This document shows positions 1 through 5,487 of a stretch of 5,487 nt of DNA, in pieces. Positions within the stretch are counted from its first letter, which is position 1; each line of letters starts with the position of its first letter. The stretch comes from UPXZ01 sp964345395 (GTDB lineage Bacteria; Bacteroidota; Bacteroidia; Bacteroidales; Paludibacteraceae). The notes under the pieces are model-generated. The model did not search any database and had not been told where the DNA came from. It saw nothing but the letters and a program-made list of their open reading frames with translations. The stretch is taken from NCBI GenBank assembly GCA_964345395.1, contig CAYFRA010000089.1, positions 1-5,487 of the forward strand. Reading direction: 5' to 3'. The position numbers and the translations under genes are program-made.

Positions 1-18
1 CTCACCTTTTATTTTATA

Positions 19-2859
19 CTACATCATTGGCATAAAGTGCATACCTCTTCCACCACCTCGCATACCACCACCCCATCGTTGCATACGATTTGAGTTATCT
101 TCAAAATCTTGTTGCTCTTTGGCAGACACCCCACCAAACTTACTGATGCGATAGGTGAAACTGAGAATAAAGTATGATGGCAATGAGTTGCTTTTGCTAA
201 ATTCAACATAGTTGTCGCCTACAGTTTGGAAAATATTTTGACGCTGTTGTAAAATATCCTCAACCCTGAAAGAGAAAGTTCCTTTTCCTTTGAAAGCTAC
301 ATAGTCAGCAGTTGCGTTCCATAGCCATTGTGCAGGCTTGAAGTTGGCATAGCCACCCTGTTTCAAATAATTTAGATCAGAACGGATAGATATCTTTTCG
401 GTAGGCCTTAAGCCCAATGTGAAAGCACCCGACCAATCGAATGTCTCGGTAGGTTTGTCATTGAAGTTATTGATAGAATAGTTGTAACGCAACCCACCAC
501 GTGTAGAGACATCAAATATCTTGTGATTATATCTTAATGAGATATTTTCGGATGCACTATATTGTATCGTATTACTCAAATCGCCCGGTAATAAATTATT
601 GATATCGATATCTTCTAAGCTTACATTTTTTGAAGAGTAGCTATATCGTTGGTTCATCGACAACATCGTACTACTTGAGAAATTCATTTTTTTGAAAAAT
701 GGCTGATTGAACATTACAAACGTATTGAGGTTGTAGGGCATCTCTTTGGCATTGATTGTTTGCACATAGCGTTTACCTGTTTCATCATAGATGCTATTGG
801 TTGTCAGGTTGTCTTTGGTCAATCCCCCATTCAATCCAAGACTAAAAGAGCGCATTGTTTCAGTATCGAAACTGGAATACATCAAACGTATGGAGTGATT
901 GAAAGCAGGCCTCAAATTCATATTACCTACTGTTTCATTCATCAAGTCAGTATTGTTTTTAACTGGCTGCATTTGACTAACCGAAGGTTGATTGGTTCGG
1001 CCACGATAATCTAATCGAGCAAACTTACGCGTAGCAAAGTTGTATTGAAAACGAGCATTGGGTGCAATATTAAACACTTCATTTTTAATTGGAACAGAAG
1101 TGTTGTCGCCATAGATGGTTTCACTATAAGTTTGCGATGGTTCGAAAGTAATACCAGTTGTCAAATTGTAGTTTTCTTGCACAAAACGATAATTCAAATC
1201 CAAAGTTTCTTTAAAAAACAAACTCTCAAAGTTGTTGCTATACTCCTCATTCAAAACGGTATAACTGTTTGTGTCATCTTTATCATACTGACTTCGTTCT
1301 GAGCTTCTTTTATTTCCATTGAGCGACAAAGCTGTTTCCAAAAAATGGTGCCGCGAGTCACCAAGAGCCTCAACAAACGAGAGACGTATGCCATAGTTTA
1401 GCGTTTGAGAATTATTGATAGTCATTTGATCAACAATTTCACTGCTTTCAGGGGTATCTTTCAAAGAGTAATTGTAGCCTTCCGTATTACCTTCCGAGTA
1501 ATTTGTATTTGCTCTCATTGTAAATGTACGGCCGGGTTTAGTAAATTTTCTATTGTAAGTCAGAGCCAAACCACTGTTAAGATCCATTCCTCTGCTGTTG
1601 TTATTTGAATTACCCCAGCTTGTAGGGTCATTTTCATTCAAGTAGAGATATTCCGAAAGATTATTTGTTGTGGTATGTGTCATCCCTATATTGGGTTGAA
1701 GAATGATGGTAGTCAATGAGTCGGGTTTCCACTCCATCTCAAAACGAATATTCCCTGAATAGCTATCTCTATAATTTTTATTATCTGTAATATTATTATA
1801 GGTAGCACCTTGCATATAGTTTTCACGATTGGTTTGCGACTCCACATAGTTATTAGAGTGGTTAAAACTAACATCACCGCCAATCAATAAATTCTTACTG
1901 AACTCTTTATTGAGATTGTAACCAAAGTTTTGACTTTCTGTAATTCCTCGACCACCAAAACCACCACCCATAAAGCCACCGCCACCCATAAAACCTCTGC
2001 CGCTACGCATCGTATTGGTGTTGTTTGCACCTGCAGTAATGGTTGAGCGAGTGTCACCATTCATAATATTGAGAAAAGCGTTGCCATCGTATCTAAACTC
2101 GGGATTGGAATCCAAACCTGCACCTAATTGCACATTTCCGAAAATTCCTTGACGCTTGTCAGCACGAAGCGTAAGGTTGATAATTCGCTCTGTTTCACCA
2201 TCATCAAAACCGGTTAGTTGCGACATTTCAGACTTTTGATCAATCACCTGCACACGGTCAATCATATTTGCTGGTATATTTTTAGTAGCCATCTCCTTGT
2301 CATCACCAAAAAACTTTTTACCATCAACACGTATTTTCTTCACCTCTTCACCATTGATCATTATTTTGCCATCTTCGGTAATCTCTACACCCGGCATCTG
2401 CTTGAGCAACTCTTCTACAACCGCATTTTCAGTTGTTTGATATGCAGCCGCATTGTATTCAATCGTATCTCCTTTATGAATCACTTCGATAATAGAACCT
2501 TGCACCTCCAAAGTTTTGAGCAATTTGCTATCCTCACCCATCTTGATATCACCTAAGTTTATATCTTTATTTTCAACTTCTATATTTTCAACAAAAGAGG
2601 TGTAACCTACCATTGTTGATTCGAAAATATATTTTCCATTTGGAATGTTTTTAAACAAAACAACACCAGTTGAATCGGTTGTTAGTCCTTTGTAAAGTGA
2701 TGAATCGTTGAATTGCAACAAGCGTACCGCAGCAAATTCTAATGGAGTATTGCTCTCTATATCAACAAGTTTAGCGTTAATTGAATATTGTGCAAACAGA
2801 TTTGATTGTAAAAAAACTAAGATAAAAAGTGCTAAAAAGTTTCTTTTATTCGAGTTCAT
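19..2859 (-). CDS. TonB-dependent-receptor-like outer-membrane beta-barrel protein
   Basis: This 946-residue protein is probably an outer-membrane beta-barrel of the Bacteroidota family with a carboxypeptidase-regulatory-like N-terminus. Seen: a signal peptide at residues 1-23 (hydrophobic core 8-17, likely cleavage LFA|Q24); a beta-sandwich-like domain at about 25-115 with the usual TDSTG...F.NIPNGKY pattern; a plug-like segment at about 120-230 containing LLKQMPGVEI, GKIMINGEEVKKIRVDGKKF and MIDRVQVID; then a long barrel region rich in alternating aromatic/polar strands at about 235-908, ending in FILSFTYRISKF. A Gly/Met-rich insert (about 287-304) and a Gly/Met/Arg tail (925-946) stand out. 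Known: relatives are TonB-receptor-like, but substrates are mostly unknown. No TonB box or SusD partner is visible, so the transported substrate, if any, cannot be named. The ATG at 2857-2859 gives a complete signal peptide; the TAG stop is at 19-21. The gene stands alone, divergent from the superoxide dismutase gene. Confidence 0.9.
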   Translation of the reverse strand: MNSNKRNFLALFILVFLQSNLFAQYSINAKLVDIESNTPLEFAAVRLLQFNDSSLYKGLTTDSTGVVLFKNIPNGKYIFESTMVGYTSFVENIEVENKDINLGDIKMGEDSKLLKTLEVQGSIIEVIHKGDTIEYNAAAYQTTENAVVEELLKQMPGVEITEDGKIMINGEEVKKIRVDGKKFFGDDKEMATKNIPANMIDRVQVIDQKSEMSQLTGFDDGETERIINLTLRADKRQGIFGNVQLGAGLDSNPEFRYDGNAFLNIMNGDTRSTITAGANNTNTMRSGRGFMGGGGFMGGGFGGRGITESQNFGYNLNKEFSKNLLIGGDVSFNHSNNYVESQTNRENYMQGATYNNITDNKNYRDSYSGNIRFEMEWKPDSLTTIILQPNIGMTHTTTNNLSEYLYLNENDPTSWGNSNNNSRGMDLNSGLALTYNRKFTKPGRTFTMRANTNYSEGNTEGYNYSLKDTPESSEIVDQMTINNSQTLNYGIRLSFVEALGDSRHHFLETALSLNGNKRSSERSQYDKDDTNSYTVLNEEYSNNFESLFFKETLDLNYRFVQENYNLTTGITFEPSQTYSETIYGDNTSVPIKNEVFNIAPNARFQYNFATRKFARLDYRGRTNQPSVSQMQPVKNNTDLMNETVGNMNLRPAFNHSIRLMYSSFDTETMRSFSLGLNGGLTKDNLTTNSIYDETGKRYVQTINAKEMPYNLNTFVMFNQPFFKKMNFSSSTMLSMNQRYSYSSKNVSLEDIDINNLLPGDLSNTIQYSASENISLRYNHKIFDVSTRGGLRYNYSINNFNDKPTETFDWSGAFTLGLRPTEKISIRSDLNYLKQGGYANFKPAQWLWNATADYVAFKGKGTFSFRVEDILQQRQNIFQTVGDNYVEFSKSNSLPSYFILSFTYRISKFGGVSAKEQQDFEDNSNRMQRWGGGMRGGGRGMHFMPMM

Positions 2860-2912
2860 ATTTTTAATTTATATTTTAATAATTCATATGTACAGTTGGC
2901 TCTTTGACTTGG

Positions 2913-2940
2913 CAAAAGTACAAAAGTTTAAAGTAAACAA
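2913..2940 (-). promoter_or_regulatory. Predicted Bacteroidota-type promoter of the outer-membrane barrel gene
   Basis: On the minus strand, positions 2920-2913 read TACTTTTG, a full match to the Bacteroidota -7 consensus TAnnTTTG. A TTG at 2940-2938 lies 17 nt further upstream, inside the 17-23 nt range accepted for the -33 element. The -7 box ends 53 nt before the ATG, leaving a leader of roughly 45-50 nt that is almost pure A/T and has no Shine-Dalgarno sequence. A second CAAAAGT copy (plus strand 2921-2927) sits next to the first (2913-2919). The -33 element is weaker than the -7 element. Confidence 0.6.
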
Positions 2941-2990
2941 TATCTTTTTTTGATTGTTATAATAATAGTTGCACGAAGATTGATAAAGAT

Positions 2991-3004
2991 TTAGTAGAAA
3001 CTAA
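2991..3004. repeat. Short inverted repeat upstream of the superoxide dismutase start
   Basis: TTAGT (2991-2995) and ACTAA (3000-3004) form a perfect 5-bp inverted repeat around a 4-nt spacer, ending 16 nt before the superoxide dismutase ATG. It could be a small leader hairpin or half of a regulator site, but arms this short and AT-rich often arise by chance. No convincing TAnnTTTG promoter was found for the plus strand in 2860-3020; the nearest candidate, TATCTTTT at 2941-2948, lacks the final G and has no -33 partner. Confidence 0.25.
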
Positions 3005-3020
3005 CAAATTTTGAATAACA

Positions 3021-3698
3021 ATGAACAAAAATTTAATTATAACAGCTTTAATTATTATGACAACATTTAATTTAGTAAACGGGCAATACCAATTACCCGA
3101 ATTAACCTATGCCTACGACGCATTGGAGCCTTACATTGATGCAAAAACAATGGAAATCCACCACACTGCTCACCATCAAGCTTATATCAATAACTTGAAT
3201 GCTGCATTGGATAAACACCCAGAGTATAAAGAGGTGAAACTTTGTGATTTATTGGCTAAAATAGAGGAGTTACCTGCCGATATACAAACAGCAGTTCGTA
3301 ACAATGGTGGTGGTCACTACAACCACACATTATTTTGGCAAGTGCTTGCACCAGCCAACAGTACAAAACCATCGGCAGCATTGGAAGAGGCTTTGGTTAA
3401 GAACTTTGGTTCAGTAGAAAAATTCAAAGAGGAATTTGAAAAAGCAGCAATTACACGCTTTGGCTCAGGTTGGGCTTGGTTGCTCAAACAAGAAGATGGC
3501 TCTTTGGTTATTGGTTCAACACCCAATCAAGACAACGCTTTGATGCCATTCAACGATCTTGCAGGTAAGCCAATATTGGCATTAGATGTGTGGGAACATG
3601 CCTATTACCTCAAGTATCAATCAAAACGTGCTGGATATGCTAACGCATTTTGGAACGTGGTAAATTGGGATAAAGTTGCTGAGTTAGCAGGTTTATAA
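3021..3698 (+). CDS. sodA: Exported superoxide dismutase, Fe/Mn family, Mn-type residues
   Basis: This 225-residue enzyme converts superoxide to hydrogen peroxide and oxygen. All four metal ligands are visible: H47 (in MEIHHTAHH), H102 (in HYNHTLFW), D189 and H193 (in DVWEHAYY). The active-site Tyr is Y55, and the conserved FGSGWAWL stretch spans 147-154. G98 and Q170 (in STPNQD) occupy the positions that are Gly and Gln in E. coli MnSOD (Gly77, Gln146), whereas FeSOD has Gln69 and Ala there, so Mn use is inferred; cambialistic activity is not excluded. The mature-type N-terminus (QLPELTYAYDALEP) is preceded by about 21 residues forming a signal peptide: hydrophobic 5-16, and V19-N20-G21|Q22 obeying the -3/-1 rule. 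The product is therefore probably periplasmic or secreted rather than cytosolic. Met13 is a possible alternative start that would remove most of the leader. It is monocistronic, with a terminator 34 bp past the stop. The symbol follows the Mn-type residues and is tentative. Confidence 0.95.
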   Translation: MNKNLIITALIIMTTFNLVNGQYQLPELTYAYDALEPYIDAKTMEIHHTAHHQAYINNLNAALDKHPEYKEVKLCDLLAKIEELPADIQTAVRNNGGGHYNHTLFWQVLAPANSTKPSAALEEALVKNFGSVEKFKEEFEKAAITRFGSGWAWLLKQEDGSLVIGSTPNQDNALMPFNDLAGKPILALDVWEHAYYLKYQSKRAGYANAFWNVVNWDKVAELAGL

Positions 3699-3703
3699 AA
3701 GGC

Positions 3704-3715
3704 GATAAGCTTATC
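3704..3715. repeat. 12-bp perfect palindrome after the superoxide dismutase stop
   Basis: GATAAGCTTATC is a perfect palindrome starting 5 bp after the TAA of the superoxide dismutase gene and 17 bp before the terminator stem. With no loop it would be a poor RNA hairpin. It could be a site for a dimeric protein or a chance palindrome in AT-rich DNA; nothing else supports a function. Confidence 0.3.
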
Positions 3716-3732
3716 TTATTAAAATAGTAATT

Positions 3733-3770
3733 AAAAAATCTCACTTGAACTGTTTCGAGTGAGATTTTTT
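3733..3770. terminator. Bidirectional Rho-independent terminator between convergent genes
   Basis: AAAAAATCTCACT (3733-3745) pairs perfectly with AGTGAGATTTTTT (3758-3770). The pairing continues inward by four more pairs (one G-U wobble, one G-C, two A-U) to a 4-nt loop, CTGT (3750-3753), giving a 17-bp stem. An A-tract on one side and a T-tract on the other supply a U-run in both directions. It lies 34 bp after the superoxide dismutase stop on the plus strand and 55 bp after the esterase stop on the minus strand, so it probably ends both transcripts. Confidence 0.9.
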
Positions 3771-3825
3771 TATTTATAACTTGATAGTTGGTGGTTGCAA
3801 TACCAGAATATTTATAAAAAACATC

Positions 3826-4668
3826 TTATCGAGATGAATTATTGCCACTTTTAGCTGATTGAAAGTAATTGTGAAAAAAGAGTGCTTGATACTGCACTGC
3901 ATTATTCCAATAAGCCCTATCGTGCCCACCAGGACGAGAGATAAAGTCGTGTGGGATATTGCGATATTTCAACTCATTATGCAATTTCAAATTCACAGGA
4001 TAGAAAAAATCATCCACCCCACAATCAATAATGATGCGACAACTCCACGCAGCTAACAAGTGTAATTGATTGATAACAGTATGACTTTCCCAATTTTCTA
4101 CATGCTCATTCTGCGTACCTAAAAGCTGAGGCAGCCCCCAATTATTGGGAAAAGGGCGAATATCAACACCACCACTCATACTCCCACAAGCTCCAAAAAC
4201 ATCTTGATGACGAAAACCCAAAAACAGACCTCCATGCCCACCCATACTCAAACCTGTGATGGCGCGTCCTTCTCGTTTTTTGATGGTAGCATATCGTTTA
4301 TCGACCCACTCTACCAGCTCTTTTGCCACAAAAGTTTCATATTTAATAGAGTCGTTTATCGGGCTATCAAAATACCAACTGTTGTAATTGGCATCAGGAC
4401 AAACTATCAGCATATCATATTTATCTGCCAAAGCTTTGGTTGCGGGCATATCGTTTACCCAGCTTTTTTCATTACCGCTATATCCATGAAGCAGATAAAC
4501 TACTGGATAACTTTGATCAGAATCGTAAGAATTGGGTATAACTATCGTAGTTTTAATATCCTTATTCATTGATAAACTCGGCACCAAAACGGTATGTATA
4601 TGTGCTGCTTGTAGATTTACAACACCAATTAACATCAAAAGAGAAAGAGTTCTTATTATTTTTTTCAT
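3826..4668 (-). CDS. Secreted alpha/beta-hydrolase esterase (esterase D / antigen 85-like family)
   Basis: This 280-residue serine hydrolase probably cleaves carboxylic ester bonds outside the cytoplasm. Seen: a signal peptide at residues 1-22 (KK/R n-region, hydrophobic 8-19, cleavage near LQAA|H23); YPVVYLLHGYSG at 54-65, with H61-G62 as the oxyanion-hole region; PDANYNSWYFDS at 91-102; the nucleophile elbow GLSMGG with S141; the acid residue in CGVDDFFY, most likely D220; and H249 in RPGGHDRAYW. The complete triad and a length typical of the family indicate an active enzyme. Known: relatives include tributyrin, acetyl and feruloyl esterases, S-formylglutathione hydrolases and mycolyltransferases, so the substrate cannot be fixed from sequence. 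No glycoside hydrolase neighbour suggests a polysaccharide role within this window. The C-terminus ends in a short polar tail (SAKSGNNSSR). The ATG at 4666-4668 preserves the signal peptide. It is convergent with the superoxide dismutase gene and divergent from the Kelch lipoprotein gene. Confidence 0.88.
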   Translation of the reverse strand: MKKIIRTLSLLMLIGVVNLQAAHIHTVLVPSLSMNKDIKTTIVIPNSYDSDQSYPVVYLLHGYSGNEKSWVNDMPATKALADKYDMLIVCPDANYNSWYFDSPINDSIKYETFVAKELVEWVDKRYATIKKREGRAITGLSMGGHGGLFLGFRHQDVFGACGSMSGGVDIRPFPNNWGLPQLLGTQNEHVENWESHTVINQLHLLAAWSCRIIIDCGVDDFFYPVNLKLHNELKYRNIPHDFISRPGGHDRAYWNNAVQYQALFFHNYFQSAKSGNNSSR

Positions 4669-4683
4669 AAAATTGAATTGTAG

Positions 4684-4709
4684 AAATTTATATACTACAA
4701 ATTTATATA
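4684..4709. repeat. 11-bp direct repeat at the esterase promoter
   Basis: AAATTTATATA occurs at 4684-4694 and again at 4699-4709, a 15-bp period with a 4-nt spacer. The distal copy contains most of the predicted esterase -7 element; the proximal copy lies over the expected transcription start and leader. It could be a pair of regulator sites or a local duplication of promoter DNA. The AT-rich composition makes chance a real alternative. Confidence 0.45.
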
Positions 4710-4732
4710 ATTATACTGAAACGAACTTCAAA
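4698..4732 (-). promoter_or_regulatory. Predicted Bacteroidota-type promoter of the esterase gene
   Basis: On the minus strand 4705-4698 reads TAAATTTG, a full match to the TAnnTTTG -7 consensus. 4732-4729 reads TTTG, a full match to the -33 element, with 23 nt between the boxes, at the upper end of the accepted range. The -7 box ends 29 nt before the ATG, leaving a leader of about 20-25 nt with no Shine-Dalgarno sequence. Confidence 0.6.
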
Positions 4733-4735
4733 TTA

Positions 4736-4748
4736 TGGATAAAATCCA
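4736..4748. repeat. 13-bp interrupted palindrome in the divergent intergenic region
   Basis: TGGAT (4736-4740) and ATCCA (4744-4748) form a perfect inverted repeat with a 3-nt spacer. It sits just upstream of the predicted esterase -33 box and between the two divergent promoters, a sensible place for a shared regulator site. Arms of only 5 bp make this weak. Confidence 0.25.
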
Positions 4749-4800
4749 ACTATTCACTTACAAAACTGAGTTGTTTCGTCCTTAAATAGAAAAATAGTGA

Positions 4801-4808
4801 TAACTTTG
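4801..4808 (+). promoter_or_regulatory. Predicted -7 promoter element of the Kelch lipoprotein gene
   Basis: TAACTTTG fully matches the Bacteroidota -7 consensus TAnnTTTG and ends 29 nt before the ATG at 4838, the same spacing as at the esterase gene. No good -33 partner is present: TTTC at 4774-4777 lies 23 nt upstream but is imperfect, and TTG at 4771-4773 is 27 nt away. The leader has no clear Shine-Dalgarno sequence. Confidence 0.5.
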
Positions 4809-4837
4809 AGTTTTATTTTAAATATTGAAGATTGCTA

Positions 4838-5487
4838 ATGGGAAATGTAATTAAGTATATTGTTTTTCTGATTGTAAGTATCTTGATCTTAGCATCTTGT
4901 GAACGTCAAGAAGATTTCAAAGAAGAGGTATATTTCAAAGCGTGCTCCCCAATACCAATAGGCAGAGTTTCGTCTTTGCAGTTTGTGATAGATGATGAAA
5001 TTTATGTATTGGCAGGACGCAAGGGCAAAGGAAAAAGTGGCTATCTCAATGATATCTGGAGATATGATACGCAGAAAGATAATTGGGAACAACTTAAAAC
5101 TAATGAAGATTTTGCTCCAAGAGTAAAAGGCGTGGCTGAGGTAGTTGATGGAATTGCCTATGTAGGTTTAGGTTATAACAGTAGTGGAGTTTATAACAAA
5201 GATGCATATCTAATAGATTTTTGGGCTTATAACCCAATCGATAGTAGTTGGACACAAAAAGCGGATTTTCCAAACAACCGCACAAGCAACACATCTTGCT
5301 TTGTAATTGACCAGTATATCTATGTTATGTTTGGTTTTCAACATTTTTTCAGCTCTAATATCTTTAGATACGACACCGTTAATGATAGTTGGGAGCAAAT
5401 ACTGGGTGCAAGAATAGCTGCTCGAAGCGGTGCTGTTTCTGCTCAATGCAATAACCGCTATTTTGCAGGAACAGGATATGATACGGA
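4838..5487 (+). CDS. Kelch-repeat lipoprotein, N-terminal part (runs off the right edge)
   Basis: An open frame starts at the ATG at 4838-4840 and stays open to the window end (216 codons plus two bases); an in-frame TGA at 4826-4828 lies just upstream. Residues 1-21 form a lipoprotein signal: lysine at 6, hydrophobic 7-18, lipobox L18-A19-S20-C21, so C21 would be lipidated. The next residues are charged (ERQEDFKEE), which may favour surface display as in some Bacteroidota lipoproteins; this is inference. The rest shows Kelch-type beta-propeller blades with the pattern [IV]Y/AYV..G ... [YFW].YD/N ... W: about 51-86 (IYVLAG, IWRYDTQKDNWEQL), 102-141 (AYVGLG, FWAYNPIDSSWTQK) and 157-188 (IYVMFG, IFRYDTVNDSWEQI), with a fourth starting near 200. 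Six or seven blades are usual, so perhaps half or more of the protein is missing. Kelch propellers bind proteins or glycans. Catalytic activity is not supported, although relatives are sometimes labelled galactose oxidase. Its specific role is unknown. Confidence 0.87.
   Translation, partial: MGNVIKYIVFLIVSILILASCERQEDFKEEVYFKACSPIPIGRVSSLQFVIDDEIYVLAGRKGKGKSGYLNDIWRYDTQKDNWEQLKTNEDFAPRVKGVAEVVDGIAYVGLGYNSSGVYNKDAYLIDFWAYNPIDSSWTQKADFPNNRTSNTSCFVIDQYIYVMFGFQHFFSSNIFRYDTVNDSWEQILGARIAARSGAVSAQCNNRYFAGTGYDT

Noticed and set aside
24..209. Minus-strand 61-codon frame overlapping the end of the barrel gene
   Set aside because: It is an alternative frame of the same DNA; the barrel frame is supported by strand patterns up to FILSFTYRISKF and beyond.
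760..1608. Three plus-strand open frames of 67-85 codons opposite the barrel gene
   Set aside because: They are antisense to a clearly coding region with a complete domain architecture, and their translations resemble no known protein and have irregular composition.
19..2859. SusC-type glycan importer
   Set aside because: The barrel has the regulatory-like N-terminal domain that SusC proteins share, but no SusD-like gene, glycoside hydrolase or typical SusC plug motif is visible. A generic TonB-receptor-like call is safer.
2218..2953. Plus-strand open frames opposite the N-terminal part of the barrel gene, one extending into the intergenic region
   Set aside because: They overlap the plug and signal-peptide coding sequence and show no domain or signal of their own. 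The extension past 2860 runs through the promoter of the barrel gene.
3317..3526. Minus-strand frame inside the superoxide dismutase gene
   Set aside because: It is antisense to a highly conserved enzyme with all of its ligand residues intact.
3822..3836. Small hairpin CATCT-TATCG-AGATG over the esterase stop codon
   Set aside because: A 5-bp stem without a T-tract is too weak to be called a terminator, and a much stronger one lies at 3733-3770.
3859..4789. Plus-strand frames opposite the esterase gene and its promoter
   Set aside because: They are antisense to a complete hydrolase with an intact catalytic triad, and one crosses the divergent promoter region.
4889..5446. Three minus-strand frames in the right end of the window
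   Set aside because: They are antisense to the Kelch lipoprotein frame, which has a lipobox and regular blade motifs over its whole length.
4838..5487. Galactose oxidase
   Set aside because: Kelch lipoproteins are sometimes given this name, but the visible part shows only propeller repeats and no copper-site residues that can be identified.

Overview
The window looks like a piece of a Bacteroidota chromosome, probably Bacteroidales or a relative. This rests on four things: a large outer-membrane beta-barrel protein with an N-terminal carboxypeptidase-regulatory-like domain, a family typical of that phylum; exported proteins whose predicted mature forms begin with Gln; AT-rich leaders without Shine-Dalgarno sequences in front of all four genes; and -7 elements of the Bacteroidota type (TAnnTTTG) upstream of three of them. 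No RNA gene, CRISPR array, insertion sequence or phage gene was seen.

Layout: (1) 19-2859, minus strand, a 946-residue TonB-receptor-like outer-membrane beta-barrel protein. (2) 2860-3020, a 161-bp divergent intergenic region with a convincing promoter for the barrel gene. (3) 3021-3698, plus strand, an Fe/Mn-family superoxide dismutase with a signal peptide and Mn-type active-site residues. (4) 3699-3825, a convergent intergenic region with a strong bidirectional terminator. (5) 3826-4668, minus strand, a secreted alpha/beta-hydrolase esterase of the esterase D / antigen 85-like family. (6) 4669-4837, a 169-bp divergent intergenic region with a predicted promoter in each direction and an 11-bp direct repeat at the esterase promoter. 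(7) 4838-5487, plus strand, the first 216 codons of a Kelch-repeat lipoprotein that runs off the right edge.

The genes alternate in strand, so each is probably its own transcription unit and there is no operon here. What they share is location: all four products carry an export signal (three signal-peptidase-I-type leaders and one lipobox). The region is best read as a run of envelope genes. No direct functional coupling can be shown from the sequence. The most noteworthy points are the exported Mn-type superoxide dismutase, encoded divergently from an outer-membrane barrel with two Gly/Met-rich segments, and the truncated Kelch lipoprotein. I found no convincing evidence for a new multi-gene system.
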